Shown: in pieces, positions 21,284-33,949 of the stretch
Layout: each line of letters starts with the position of its first letter
Numbering within the stretch: the stretch's first letter is position 1
Assembly: GCF_947259025.1 (NCBI RefSeq)
Contig: NZ_CAMYKO010000001.1
Span: 124,001 to 188,000, forward strand
Length of the DNA stretch: 64,000 bases
Direction: 5' to 3'
Source: an uncultured Methylophaga sp.
GTDB taxonomy: Bacteria > Pseudomonadota > Gammaproteobacteria > Nitrosococcales > Methylophagaceae
Notes under the pieces: model-generated
What the model was told of the DNA's origin: nothing
Database searches by the model: none
What the model saw: the letters and a program-made list of their open reading frames with translations, nothing else
Program-made: the position numbers and the translations under genes

Positions 21284-22066
21284 TTATTCATCTCCAAACA
21301 TCAACGCAGTCAGCACAAAGTCCAGCCCCAGGATAGCAAACGCGGAGTGCACCACTGTGCGCGTCGTTGCTCTGCCAACCCCTTCAGAGGTCGGTGTGGC
21401 ATCGTAACCTTCAAACAAAGCGATCCAGGTCACAACAAAACCGAAGACCACACTTTTGATAACACCATTCATAATGTCATCGTAAAAATCTGTTTTAGCC
21501 TGCATCTGTGACCAGAAGGCCCCATCATCCACGCCCAGCAAACCATGCCCCACGAGGAATGCCCCGATGATGCCCACAGCACTGAAAATCGCGGCCAGGA
21601 TAGGCATGGAAATCAGGCCGGCAAGAAAGCGTGGCGCAATAATACGGCGAATAGGATCCACAGCCATCATTTCCATGCCAGACAGTTGCTCGGTACTTTT
21701 CATAAGACCGATTTCTGCGGTCAGCGCCGAACCGGCCCGACCGGCAAATAACAGCGCGCTGACCACCGGTCCCAACTCACGTACCAGTGACAAGGAGACC
21801 AGCACGCCCAAAGATTCTTCGGCGCCGAAATCAACCAGCGTATTATACCCCTGCAGGCCCAGCACCATGCCTACGAACAGACCGGAGATCAGAATAATCA
21901 ACAGTGATAACACACCGACCGAAAATAACTGTTGAACCACCAGCGAAAAGCGCAGGAACAGACCGGGAATACCGGCCAGCATGTGCATCAGGAAAATATG
22001 ACCACGCCCCAGTCGCTCGAAGGCACTCAGGCCCCAGCGTCCCAGGCTCCGAATCAGGTTAATCAT
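21284..22066 (-). CDS. mlaE: ABC transporter permease MlaE
   Basis: MlaE (260 aa) is the membrane permease of the phospholipid ABC transporter, with about five or six hydrophobic segments. [22 protein letters not shown] and [19 protein letters not shown] form the conserved coupling region. It overlaps mlaF by four bases and precedes mlaD by 2 bases. Confidence 0.95.
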   Translation of the reverse strand: MINLIRSLGRWGLSAFERLGRGHIFLMHMLAGIPGLFLRFSLVVQQLFSVGVLSLLIILISGLFVGMVLGLQGYNTLVDFGAEESLGVLVSLSLVRELGPVVSALLFAGRAGSALTAEIGLMKSTEQLSGMEMMAVDPIRRIIAPRFLAGLISMPILAAIFSAVGIIGAFLVGHGLLGVDDGAFWSQMQAKTDFYDDIMNGVIKSVVFGFVVTWIALFEGYDATPTSEGVGRATTRTVVHSAFAILGLDFVLTALMFGDE

Positions 22067-22881
22067 GCATATTCCTCGGGCTTGAGTAAGTCATCGGCGA
22101 ATTCCGGACCGGCGTAGTGGAAAGGTACCGGACCATCAGGCAGCCCCTGCATAAACTGCTGAACCCACTGGGAGCCTGAACGCTTGAGCTGCACCGGTGA
22201 GCCCTGTTCAATGACCTTACCGCCAGATAGTAAATAGATGTAGTCGGCAATCTCGGCGGTTTCACTGACATCATGAGAGACCACGATACTGCTCAGGCCC
22301 ATGGCATCGTTGATACGATGAATCAGATTCACCAGCGTGCCCATGGAAATCGGATCCTGACCGGTAAATGGCTCGTCATACATGATCATCATCGGCTCCA
22401 GTGCCATTGCCCGGGCCAGTGCGACGCGTCGCGCCATACCGCCGGATAATTCGCTGGGATGCAGGTTGCGGGCATTTCGCAGCCCAACTGCCTGCAGCTT
22501 CATCAGCACCAGATCACGAATCAGCGTTTCCGGCAGGTCGGTATGTTCTCTTAACGGGAAGGCGACATTGTCGTAAACGTTGATGTCAGTCAGCAGGGCA
22601 CCGCTCTGGAACAGCATGCCCATTCGTTTACGCAACTCGTAAAGTTCGGAACGGGACAGCTTGTGTACGTCCTGACCATCCACCTCGATAGTGCCTTTGT
22701 CTGGACGCAGCTGACCACCAATCAGTTTCAGCAAGGTGGTCTTGCCGGTACCACTCGGGCCCATGATAGCCGTGACTTTGCCGCGCTGAATATCAATGTT
22801 CACGCCTTCAAAAATGGCACGGTTACCACGATAAAAGTGCAAGTCCCTGATCTTTATCAGTGGCACGGGTTTCTCCAGCAT
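22063..22881 (-). CDS. mlaF: ABC transporter ATP-binding protein MlaF
   Basis: MlaF (272 aa) is the ATPase of the Mla transporter. It shows Walker [12 protein letters not shown], signature [14 protein letters not shown], Walker [11 protein letters not shown] and the switch histidine in IVVSHD. It is the first gene of the leftward mlaFEDCB-ibaG-murA-hisGDC series. About 200 bases separate it from the divergent mxaD-like gene. Confidence 0.95.
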   Translation of the reverse strand: MLEKPVPLIKIRDLHFYRGNRAIFEGVNIDIQRGKVTAIMGPSGTGKTTLLKLIGGQLRPDKGTIEVDGQDVHKLSRSELYELRKRMGMLFQSGALLTDINVYDNVAFPLREHTDLPETLIRDLVLMKLQAVGLRNARNLHPSELSGGMARRVALARAMALEPMMIMYDEPFTGQDPISMGTLVNLIHRINDAMGLSSIVVSHDVSETAEIADYIYLLSGGKVIEQGSPVQLKRSGSQWVQQFMQGLPDGPVPFHYAGPEFADDLLKPEEYA

Positions 22882-23090
22882 CTATTTAGTCATCAATTAA
22901 AGGCCGTTAATTTTGGTGAATAAGCCAAACTAAGTCAAATCTCCGTATGGAAAAACGCGACCTTATCCGCTAGAGTGTGCACTCCAGTTTCTGGTGAACG
23001 GGAATAATTCACCTTGGAGTTTGTTCATATTCCGTTCAGACTTCCTGTGCTAATGTCCCTAACACATTCATAATAAATCGGAGAGATATA

Positions 23091-23654
23091 ATGAAGAAGT
23101 TGTTACAGTTCTTTGCTCTGGCCATGATGGTTGTCCCTATGCTGGCCACCGCTCACGGCCCGACCCGTCAGCAAGTCAAGGAAACCGTTTTCATCAATGC
23201 CAGCCCGGAAAAAGTCTGGGAAATGGTCGGTGATTTCAGTGGTCTTCACAACTGGCACCCGGCTGTTGCCAGCACCGAACTGAAAGGCGATAACATGCGT
23301 GTTTTGACCCTGAAAGCGGAAGGCAACCCAACCATCACTGAAGAGTTGGATAAGCTCAACGACGAAAAAATGATGATGATCTATAAGATCGAAGAAATGA
23401 GCGTTGTTAAAACCATCGAATTCAACAGCCAGGAAACACCTTATTACACCCTGCCTGTGACCAACTACAAATCATGGCTGTCAGTGAAAGCCAAAGACGG
23501 TGGCTCAGAAGTGATGTGGAAAGGTAAATTCTACCGTTCATTCATGGCCAACCCACCAGTGCCTGAAGGTCAAAGCGACCAGGACGCAGTGGATGCCATC
23601 ACCGGTGTTTACACTTCCGGCCTGAACAATCTGAAAGCCATTCTGGAAAAATAA
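23091..23654 (+). CDS. MxaD-like SRPBCC family periplasmic protein
   Basis: This 187-aa protein has a signal peptide (about residues 1-21, ending ATA-HGPT) and an SRPBCC/polyketide cyclase domain starting KETVFINASPEKVWEMVGDF with NWHPAV. The HGPT start and these motifs resemble MxaD, which promotes interaction of methanol dehydrogenase with its cytochrome c in methylotrophs. This fits the RuMP genes at the right end. The methanol dehydrogenase genes themselves are not in the window. A GGAGAGA lies 7 bases upstream of the ATG. Confidence 0.75.
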   Translation: MKKLLQFFALAMMVVPMLATAHGPTRQQVKETVFINASPEKVWEMVGDFSGLHNWHPAVASTELKGDNMRVLTLKAEGNPTITEELDKLNDEKMMMIYKIEEMSVVKTIEFNSQETPYYTLPVTNYKSWLSVKAKDGGSEVMWKGKFYRSFMANPPVPEGQSDQDAVDAITGVYTSGLNNLKAILEK

Positions 23655-24649
23655 TGCTTTCAGCATTGGTTCAATCAATCAAAAAGGCGACCCTGTTTCG
23701 GGTCGCCTTTTTTGTTATCAGCGCCTCGGTTCTCAGTGGCTGTTTTGGTGATGACAAGCAATATGCCTTTATCACCAATCAACTGGCGAATAATGTCAGC
23801 GTGATTGATACCACCAGCAACCAGGTGATCAAGCAAATCCCGGTGGGTGAGAGCCCGGCAGGTATTGCGCTCAGCCCCTCGGCCAGGATGGCTTTTGTCA
23901 CTAACCCTGACAGCCAGACGGTATCGGTCATTGACCTGGAGACGCTGGAGCAGACCAAAGAAATCAAAGCCGGTCCGGGTCCGGTGGGCATTGTGGCCAA
24001 TCAGCAAGGCAGCGAAGTCTATGTCGCCGACTGGTATGACAACAATATCAGTATCATCAACCCTGAGTCCGGTGAAATCAGTCAACGCATCAGCGTCGGT
24101 CAGTCACCGGCTGGCATGGTGCTGGATGAAGCGCGTCAACGGCTTTATGTGGCCAACCGTGATGATAATGCGGTGGCGTTTATCGACCTGGAAAGTCATC
24201 AGGTGGTACGCAGTGTTGAAACCGGTGAAGCTCCCTTCGGTCTGGCCCTCACCCCTGACGGTCAGTTTCTCTACAGCGTCAATGTGCAAAGCGGTGATGT
24301 CACTGTGATCGATACCCGGGAAGCAGAGGTAGTGACCACCATTCCGGTCGGCGAATGGCCTTATTGTGCGGCCGTCAGTCCCCACGGCAAAAAGCTCTAT
24401 GTCACCAATCAGGATGACAGCTCGCTGTCTGTGATCGATGTGGCCAGCAACAAAGTCACCAGCACCATTGCGGTGGAAGACACCCCCGAGGGCGTGGACA
24501 CCACCAAAGATGGAAGCCGGATATATGTGGCCAACTGGGGTAATGGCACCGTTTCAGTCATTGATGCTGCCACCGAGAAAACGCTGCAGGTGATTCAAGC
24601 CGCCAAGGGCAGTCGCGCCTTCGGCCGCTTTATCAGCGAACTTGACTGA
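23654..24649 (+). CDS. YVTN/PQQ-associated beta-propeller lipoprotein
   Basis: This 331-aa protein consists of seven or eight similar blades of about 42 residues, each like the YVTN family (AFITNQLANNVSVIDTTSNQ, VYVADWYDNNISIIN, LYVANRDDNAVAFID). It is related to beta-propellers linked to PQQ-dependent alcohol oxidation. The start carries basic residues, a hydrophobic stretch and the lipobox VLSGC (Cys29), so it is probably an outer-membrane or periplasmic lipoprotein. ATG 23654 overlaps the stop of the MxaD-like gene by one base. A canonical terminator lies inside its first 20 codons. Confidence 0.8.
   Translation: MLSALVQSIKKATLFRVAFFVISASVLSGCFGDDKQYAFITNQLANNVSVIDTTSNQVIKQIPVGESPAGIALSPSARMAFVTNPDSQTVSVIDLETLEQTKEIKAGPGPVGIVANQQGSEVYVADWYDNNISIINPESGEISQRISVGQSPAGMVLDEARQRLYVANRDDNAVAFIDLESHQVVRSVETGEAPFGLALTPDGQFLYSVNVQSGDVTVIDTREAEVVTTIPVGEWPYCAAVSPHGKKLYVTNQDDSSLSVIDVASNKVTSTIAVEDTPEGVDTTKDGSRIYVANWGNGTVSVIDAATEKTLQVIQAAKGSRAFGRFISELD
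23681..23713 (+). terminator. Intrinsic terminator inside the propeller gene's signal-peptide codons
   Basis: An 8-bp perfect GC-rich stem (GGCGACCC with GGGTCGCC) has a 6-base loop, is preceded by AAAAA and followed by TTTTTTG. This is a textbook terminator for the MxaD-like gene 30 bases upstream. Yet it lies within codons 10-20 of the next gene if that gene starts at 23654. It could attenuate propeller expression. Confidence 0.8.
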
Positions 24650-25391
24650 CTTGCTCGACTCCATTGCAGTGCTGGATGAACAGGCGCTGGCTGAAGCCCG
24701 GCGCCTGTCCCGGCAACTGGCCATTCCCATTAAAACTACTGATGACTCGCTGGCCCAGTTACGCCTCGGTGGTAGCCTCAGTCTGAATATTCCCGGTCTC
24801 GGCAAAACCTTTGAAATTGACTTTGCCAGTGGCAAATACGCGCACCGGCGTCGCTTCGGTGGCGGCCGTGGTCAGCCGCTGGCCAAGGCGATTGGCCTCA
24901 AGCAGGGCCAATCACCCAGAGTGATTGATGCGACCGCCGGTTTCGGCCGCGATGCCTTTGTACTCGCCAGCCTGGGCTGTGAAGTCACCATGCTGGAGCA
25001 GAACCCAGTAATGAGCCTGCTGCTGGCTGATGCCTTGAAACGAGCCCAAGCGACGGCCGAGATTGTCGATATTGCTGAGCGCATGAGGCTTGAGCAAACC
25101 GATGCGGTTGATTACCTGCAGCAAACAACTACCACAGCTGATGTCATTTATCTGGACCCCATGTATCCATCACGGGAAAAGTCGGCTTTGGTGAAAAAAG
25201 ACATGCAGTTGCTGCATCAACTGGTGGGGGCCGATACCAACAGTGCGGCATTACTCGCGGTGGCCAGGCAAAAAGCGCTCAAGCGGGTGGTGGTAAAGCG
25301 TCCCAAAGGCGCTGGGTATGTTGGTGAACAAAAGCCCGCTGCCAGTATCGAGAGCAAAAATACCCGCTACGATCTGTACCCGACCATCTAG
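24642..25391 (+). CDS. rsmJ: 16S rRNA (guanine1516-N2)-methyltransferase
   Basis: RsmJ (YhiQ; 249 aa) methylates G1516 of 16S rRNA with SAM. Its hallmark ASGKYAHRRRFGGGRGQPLAKA precedes the SAM-binding VIDATAGFGRDAFVLASLG and the catalytic DPMYP motif. The start is a TTG at 24642 overlapping the end of the propeller gene by 8 bases. The next ATG would remove conserved sequence. It converges on rarA with 3 bases between stop codons. Confidence 0.93.
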   Translation: MTDLLDSIAVLDEQALAEARRLSRQLAIPIKTTDDSLAQLRLGGSLSLNIPGLGKTFEIDFASGKYAHRRRFGGGRGQPLAKAIGLKQGQSPRVIDATAGFGRDAFVLASLGCEVTMLEQNPVMSLLLADALKRAQATAEIVDIAERMRLEQTDAVDYLQQTTTTADVIYLDPMYPSREKSALVKKDMQLLHQLVGADTNSAALLAVARQKALKRVVVKRPKGAGYVGEQKPAASIESKNTRYDLYPTI

Positions 25392-25394
25392 CGC

Positions 25395-26723
25395 TTATTT
25401 TTTGTACTGCTTATCCAACTCACGCAGCCGCGCCAGCTTTTCCGCCATCTTGATTTCCAGTCCACGGTTAACCGGCTGGTAATAGCTGCGATCCTGCATG
25501 GTATCGGGGAAATACTGTTCACCCGCCGCATAGGCATCAGGTTCATCGTGGGCATAGCGGTATTCCTTGCCGTAGCCCAGTTCTTTCATCAGTTTGGTCG
25601 GCGCATTACGCAGATGCACCGGCACTTCCGCACTGCCATGGCTCTTGGCATCGTTCATCGCCGCTTTGTAGGCGACATACACCGCATTACTCTTCGGTGC
25701 GCAGGCCAGATAAGCCACGGCCTGGGCAATCACCAACTCGCCCTCGGGGCTGCCCAGTTTGTCGAAACTCTCCCATGCATCCAAGGCAATGCGTAAGGCC
25801 CTGGGATCGGCATTACCGATATCTTCCGATGCCATACGCACCACCCGCCGCATCAGGTAGACCGGATCACAGCCGCCATCCAGCATCCGGCACAGCCAGT
25901 ACAAAGCCGCATCGGGCGCTGAACCACGCACGCATTTATGCAAGGCCGAAATCTGGTCGTAAAAGGCTTCGCCACCCTTATCGAAACGGCGAATAGTGCC
26001 GGATAGGACTTCAGCCAGATCATTATCATCAACTTCATTCTGGCCTTTACTGTCTGCCAGATCCACGGCAATTTCCAGCAGGTTGAGCACCCGCCGTCCA
26101 TCGCCATCGGCAGTCTGGGCCAGTTGATCACGTAGCGCATCCGACACCGAGATCCCGCGCTCTGCCAGCCCCAGTTCAGCATCCGCCATGGCGCGATCAA
26201 TGATCTGTCTGAGATCGTCGGCCTCCAAGGACTTCAGTACATAAACCCGAGCACGGGATAATAAGGCGTTATTAAGTTCAAACGAAGGATTTTCGGTGGT
26301 GGCTCCAATCAGGGTGAAGGTGCCGTCCTCAACATAGGGCAGAAAAGCATCCTGTTGGGATTTGTTGAAACGGTGTACCTCATCGACAAACAACATCGTG
26401 CGCCGGCCTTGCTCCTGTTGCAGTTGCTGGGCTCTGGCCACCGCGGCCCGGACATCTTTGACCCCGGCCAACACCGCTGAAATGGTGACAAACTCGGCAT
26501 CGCAATAGCCGGCAATTAGCTTGGCCAGCGTGGTTTTGCCGGTGCCGGGCGGCCCCCAGAAAATCATTGAGTGCGGGTGGCCCGAGGCAATGGCCTGGCG
26601 CAGGGGTTTGCCAGCACCTAACAGATGATGCTGGCCGATATACTCATCCAGGTTTTTGGGACGCATGCGATCAGCCAGTGGACGGCTGGCCAGATCATCC
26701 TCTACTTGGTCGAATAAGCTCAC
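25395..26723 (-). CDS. rarA: Replication-associated recombination protein A
   Basis: RarA (MgsA; 442 aa) is a clamp-loader-like AAA+ ATPase that acts at stalled replication forks. It has Walker [14 protein letters not shown], Walker [15 protein letters not shown], sensor 1 GATTENPSF, and the C-terminal tetramerisation domain with [19 protein letters not shown]. The gene follows lolA on the minus strand, as in many gammaproteobacteria. Confidence 0.95.
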   Translation of the reverse strand: MSLFDQVEDDLASRPLADRMRPKNLDEYIGQHHLLGAGKPLRQAIASGHPHSMIFWGPPGTGKTTLAKLIAGYCDAEFVTISAVLAGVKDVRAAVARAQQLQQEQGRRTMLFVDEVHRFNKSQQDAFLPYVEDGTFTLIGATTENPSFELNNALLSRARVYVLKSLEADDLRQIIDRAMADAELGLAERGISVSDALRDQLAQTADGDGRRVLNLLEIAVDLADSKGQNEVDDNDLAEVLSGTIRRFDKGGEAFYDQISALHKCVRGSAPDAALYWLCRMLDGGCDPVYLMRRVVRMASEDIGNADPRALRIALDAWESFDKLGSPEGELVIAQAVAYLACAPKSNAVYVAYKAAMNDAKSHGSAEVPVHLRNAPTKLMKELGYGKEYRYAHDEPDAYAAGEQYFPDTMQDRSYYQPVNRGLEIKMAEKLARLRELDKQYKK

Positions 26724-26734
26724 TGTGTCTCAGA

Positions 26735-27370
26735 TTACTGTTGTTCTTCACCCACTACATCCACACCTTCGGGCGGAGTAAAACTGAAGGTATCTCTGGC
26801 GAATTCAGGGTTTTCCTCAACCTGGGTGAAGGTCAGGCGGGTACGCTGATCAAAGCTGTCACGCATAATCATTTGCGACAAGGCATCGCCATCAAAGGCC
26901 AGGGTCACTGCCTGAAAGCTGGCTTCACTGTCTTTAGGGCTCAGTTCTACCCAGGTCAGCCCATCATCCGAAGGCAAGTTCTGGATATGATACTGGTCAG
27001 CGGGCACCGACTGACCGGACAGCAGACTGGCCGGCGTTTCTGCCAATGCCTGTTGCTGCGGCTTCACCGTCACCTGTTCCAGATCTACATCGTAAAACCA
27101 GATTTGCTCACCATCAGCCACGATTTGCTGCGGATAGGGCTGGGCATAGTCCCAGCGGAACTTGCCAGGGCGCGCTAACTGGAACTCGCCCTCGGCCTGT
27201 TCCAGCACATTACCGTCGGTGTCGATCACGGTCTGTTCAAAGTGCGCAGAGAAGGTCTGGACCTGCGCGACGAACTGATTGAGCTTATCTTCACCGTGTT
27301 CAGCGGCGTTAACAGCAAAGGCCAGAAACTGGGACATTGCCAGCACCAGCAGGGCTTTAAAAAAGGTCAT
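26735..27370 (-). CDS. lolA: Outer membrane lipoprotein carrier LolA
   Basis: LolA (211 aa) carries lipoproteins through the periplasm from LolCDE to LolB. It has a signal peptide (residues 1-23, ending VNAAEH) and the family's N-terminal KLNQFVAQVQTFSAHFEQT and FRWDYAQPYPQQIVADG blocks. ATG 27370 gives a proper signal peptide; the open frame extends further but without homology. ftsK-lolA-rarA is a conserved leftward order. Confidence 0.93.
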   Translation of the reverse strand: MTFFKALLVLAMSQFLAFAVNAAEHGEDKLNQFVAQVQTFSAHFEQTVIDTDGNVLEQAEGEFQLARPGKFRWDYAQPYPQQIVADGEQIWFYDVDLEQVTVKPQQQALAETPASLLSGQSVPADQYHIQNLPSDDGLTWVELSPKDSEASFQAVTLAFDGDALSQMIMRDSFDQRTRLTFTQVEENPEFARDTFSFTPPEGVDVVGEEQQ

Positions 27371-27431
27371 TAAACGACTCCGTTGTCCTGTGTTATTTGA
27401 GCAGACTGCCGGGCTTGCAGCGGGGTTCCCG

Positions 27432-30797
<3,366 letters not shown>

Positions 30798-30810
30798 AGA
30801 CTTACAATGA

Positions 30811-30836
30811 AGGGGCAGTTAACTGCCCCTTTTTTG
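30811..30836 (+). terminator. Rho-independent terminator of trxB
   Basis: A 20-base perfect palindrome (AGGGGCAG, TTAA loop, CTGCCCCT) is followed by TTTTTTG. It separates trxB from the uspA-type gene, whose start codon is 15 bases later. Confidence 0.9.
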
Positions 30837-30850
30837 TTGGAGGATAGCGC

Positions 30851-31297
30851 ATGGACTCAGACTATCAACACATCCTGATCGCCGCCGACTTTTCCAGCCA
30901 CAGTGATGAAGTCTGCAGCAAGGCCCGGCAACTGGCGGAGCGCAATCATGCCCGGCTCAGTATCTGCCATATCGTCGAAGACTTCCCGCTCACCGATTTT
31001 GCCTACGAACCGATGATCAGCGTCGATATCGATATGCGCGATGCCTTGCTTGAAGCCGGCAAAAAGCAATTGACCAAACTGGCCGATACACTGGGCATTG
31101 CCGCCAGCCAGCAATGGGTGGAATGTGGCAGTCCGGGACATGACATCGTGCGCATCGCCGATGAACAGCAGGTCGATTTGATCGTGGTCGGCTCTCACGG
31201 CCGTCGTGGCATCAAAATGTTACTGGGCTCAACCGCCAATGCCGTTTTACACCATGCCCACTGTGATGTGCTTGCAGTCAGACTCAGGGACGACTAA
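30851..31297 (+). CDS. Universal stress protein (UspA family)
   Basis: A 148-aa single-domain cytosolic stress protein. The N-terminal HILIAADFS strand and the C-terminal nucleotide-binding loop VVGSHGRRGIKMLLGSTAN (G-2x-G-9x-G-S type) suggest an ATP-binding UspA member. GGAGGA lies upstream of the ATG. It starts directly after the trxB terminator, and the transporter gene follows 6 bases after its stop. Confidence 0.9.
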   Translation: MDSDYQHILIAADFSSHSDEVCSKARQLAERNHARLSICHIVEDFPLTDFAYEPMISVDIDMRDALLEAGKKQLTKLADTLGIAASQQWVECGSPGHDIVRIADEQQVDLIVVGSHGRRGIKMLLGSTANAVLHHAHCDVLAVRLRDD

Positions 31298-31303
31298 CTT
31301 TTC

Positions 31304-32581
31304 GTGAAACAATCCAGCCTGCTGGACACCGCCAGACTCCCCGGCTTTATGAGCTTTCTGGCGGTGGCCTTTATCAATGCCATGGTCGATCTCGGCCATA
31401 AAATCCTGATCCAGAACACCATCTTCAAGGTTTATGATGATGCCGCTCAGGTGGCACTGACCGCTGTCGTCAATGCGCTGATCCTGCTGCCATTTATTCT
31501 GTTATTCACCCCCGCCGGCTTTCTCTCAGATCGCTTTGCCAAGCCGCTGCTGATGCGCTGCACCGCTTTTGCCGCGATCCTGATTACCCTGCTGATAACG
31601 CTCGCCTATTACCAGGGCTGGTTTGTTTTTGCCTTTGGCATGACGCTGGTTCTTGCTGCACAAAGCGCGCTCTATTCTCCGGCCAAATACGGTTATATCC
31701 GAGAACTGGCGGGCAAGGATCGCCTGTCGTCCGCCAATGGATTTATTCAGGCCACCACGATTGTTGCCATACTCAGCAGTATTTTTCTGTTCAGCATTGT
31801 GTTTGAAAATCAGCTCAAGGGGCTGAGTTATAACAATGAGGCGCAGCTTATTCAGCATATCGCCCCGGTTGGCTGGCTGTTGGTGGCATTAAGCGTGATT
31901 GAATTTATTCTGGCCTGCCGACTGCCGCTCACGCGATCTGAGACTGCCGCGAAACGCTTTGACTGGCAACGTTATCGGCGCGGTCACATCCTGCGTGAAA
32001 ACCTGGGGCAGATTTATCGCAACCCGGTTATCTGGTACGCCATACTGGGCCTGTCTATGTTCTGGGGGATCTCGCAGACCTTCCTCGCCACCTTCCCGGC
32101 CTTTGCCAAAATTCGTCTGGCTGAGGACAACACCATTATCATCCAGGGCCTGCTGGCCTGCTCCGGCATCGGCATTATTATCGGCTCAATGATTGCTGGC
32201 AGTGGCCAAAAAGGTCATATCAAAACCCGCTTGATACCGCTGGGCGCTATCGGCATGTGTGCGGTGCTGTTTATGATTCCCCATCTTGCCTCGACCGCGG
32301 CGTTTGCGCTGGCTATTCTGGCTTTCGGTCTGTTTGGCGGGCTATTTATCATCCCCCTCAATGCTCTGATCCAGTTACACGCGCCGATACAGCAACTGGG
32401 CACCATCCTGGCTGGTAATAACTGGATTCAGAATATCGTTATGATCAGTTGTTTACTGATTACCCTGGCCGCGGCCACGGCTGCCATCGCCAGTCAAATC
32501 ATGATTCAATCTATTCCGGTGATAGCACTGGTCTTGGCACTGATCCTGGCGAGACGATCTGCTCGCGCACGACAGACTTGA
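31304..32581 (+). CDS. MFS transporter, LplT-like
   Basis: This 425-aa integral membrane protein has about twelve hydrophobic helices. The loop after helix 2 is FTPAGFLSDRFAKPLLMR, an MFS A-motif variant. The N-terminus (LPGFMSFLAVAFINAMVDLGHK) resembles the lysophospholipid transporter LplT and the transporter half of acyltransferase fusions. No acyltransferase gene is adjacent, so the lysophospholipid assignment is tentative. Translation starts at GTG 31304. Confidence 0.7.
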   Translation: MKQSSLLDTARLPGFMSFLAVAFINAMVDLGHKILIQNTIFKVYDDAAQVALTAVVNALILLPFILLFTPAGFLSDRFAKPLLMRCTAFAAILITLLITLAYYQGWFVFAFGMTLVLAAQSALYSPAKYGYIRELAGKDRLSSANGFIQATTIVAILSSIFLFSIVFENQLKGLSYNNEAQLIQHIAPVGWLLVALSVIEFILACRLPLTRSETAAKRFDWQRYRRGHILRENLGQIYRNPVIWYAILGLSMFWGISQTFLATFPAFAKIRLAEDNTIIIQGLLACSGIGIIIGSMIAGSGQKGHIKTRLIPLGAIGMCAVLFMIPHLASTAAFALAILAFGLFGGLFIIPLNALIQLHAPIQQLGTILAGNNWIQNIVMISCLLITLAAATAAIASQIMIQSIPVIALVLALILARRSARARQT

Positions 32582-32635
32582 TATTGCTCAGTAAATAAGT
32601 AATTCTTATTGCCATGCAATCTACTGAGGCGAGTA

Positions 32636-33676
32636 TTGAAAGTGACTAAAATATCGTCGTTCCCCCCGCTTTATGATCATGAATTTCAGCAAGCATCCGA
32701 AAATTTACGACGAACACTTCCACTCGTTAACCAGCACAAAACGCCGGTCAACCCCGTCAATTACGCAGTTTGGTACGAATATGTCTCCGGTGATAATGCC
32801 CAACTGAGCGAGGCCATTGACCGCCGTCTGCAGAAAAACGAACCCATCACTGCCGAGTTGACCCAGCAGCTTTATGAAAAATTTGTGCTGATGGATATGC
32901 CCGGCCGCCTCAGCCAGACCAATAATGGCCTCAAGCTGGTTGTCGATAACACGCTGGAAAACATCAACCGCGCCGAAGCCGCCGCCACCCAGTACAGCAG
33001 CGGACTCAACCAGAGCCAGTCACAACTGGAACAATGCAGTGATGTGCAGGAGTTAAAGACCTTGGTCGGTCAGATCCTCAGCAATACCCAACAGCTGAGT
33101 CAGAGCAGCAGTGAACTGCGCAGTGAACTGTCTCGTTCAACCGAAGAAATCATGAAACTGCGTGAAGAATTAGAGGCCGTCAAACACTCAGCCCGAACTG
33201 ACAGCCTGACCGGGCTACTCAACCGCGGCAGCTTTGATCAGGAACTGGCTGGCCTGTGCCGCGATCAGAACCTGAATTTCTCCCTGGCTTTGTTCGATTT
33301 GGATAACTTCAAACGCCTTAACGACACCTTTGGTCACCTGGTGGGTGACAAAGTGCTGCAGTATTTTGCCTCTGTGCTGAATCAGTTCCGTGATGATATT
33401 CATATCACCGCCCGTTTTGGCGGTGAGGAAATGGCGATGCTGTTTGTGCACAGTAGTCTGGAAGAATCTTTTATTATCGCTGAGACCATCCGCGAGAAGT
33501 TTGCTGCCAGCCGTCTCAAACGCAAGGACAGTGAGGAGTCCATCGGCCAGGTAACCGTCTCAGTCGGCATCAGCCAGATGCAGGCAGGTGACCAACCTCA
33601 CGACCTGATTGATCGTGCTGATAAGGCGCTCTACAAATCCAAGGCCGACGGCCGCAACAGGGTCAATTTCTTCTAA
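32636..33676 (+). CDS. Diguanylate cyclase (GGDEF domain)
   Basis: The protein (346 aa from TTG 32636) makes the second messenger c-di-GMP. Its C-terminal GGDEF domain (about residues 185-345) has the active-site signature RFGGEEMA and DLDNFKRLNDTFGH. No RxxD inhibitory site is seen in the usual place before GGEEM. The N-terminal half is alpha-helical with a coiled coil (about 110-185) and no membrane segment. The start is uncertain: GAGG at 32625 favours TTG 32636, with GTG 32642 an alternative. Its stop codon interlocks with the convergent cytochrome gene. Confidence 0.85.
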   Translation: MKVTKISSFPPLYDHEFQQASENLRRTLPLVNQHKTPVNPVNYAVWYEYVSGDNAQLSEAIDRRLQKNEPITAELTQQLYEKFVLMDMPGRLSQTNNGLKLVVDNTLENINRAEAAATQYSSGLNQSQSQLEQCSDVQELKTLVGQILSNTQQLSQSSSELRSELSRSTEEIMKLREELEAVKHSARTDSLTGLLNRGSFDQELAGLCRDQNLNFSLALFDLDNFKRLNDTFGHLVGDKVLQYFASVLNQFRDDIHITARFGGEEMAMLFVHSSLEESFIIAETIREKFAASRLKRKDSEESIGQVTVSVGISQMQAGDQPHDLIDRADKALYKSKADGRNRVNFF

Positions 33677-33948
33677 AAGTTATAGAAGCGTTGACGCAGG
33701 TAATCAACCACGGCCTGCTGTTGCGATTTATCCCAGCTCACATCGGCGGCTTTTGTGCAATAAGCCACCCGCTTTTTCAGGCCATCCAGGCTTTTCACCG
33801 TGCGATCTCCGCGTGTGTAGAGTTGATTGGGATCACCACCGCCCAGCGACGCATGGCACTGCAGGCAGGCTGAATCATGCAAAGCCTTGCCCTGTGCCAG
33901 CGTCACGCCACTGGAGGCTATCATCACTAACAGCAGCGCCAGTCGCAT
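33673..33948 (-). CDS. Small monoheme cytochrome c
   Basis: A 91-aa secreted cytochrome. The signal peptide covers residues 1-19 (MRLALLLVMIASSGVTLAQG) and the heme motif is CLQCH. The HDSACLQCHASL start and the C-terminal WDKSQQQAVVDYLRQRFY helix resemble cytochrome c5/c-555-type green-light proteins in methylotrophs and denitrifiers. The frame is open further upstream, but only ATG 33948 gives a signal peptide. It begins one base after the M48 protease gene ends and may be cotranscribed with it. Confidence 0.8.
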   Translation of the reverse strand: MRLALLLVMIASSGVTLAQGKALHDSACLQCHASLGGGDPNQLYTRGDRTVKSLDGLKKRVAYCTKAADVSWDKSQQQAVVDYLRQRFYNF

Positions 33949-33949
33949 A

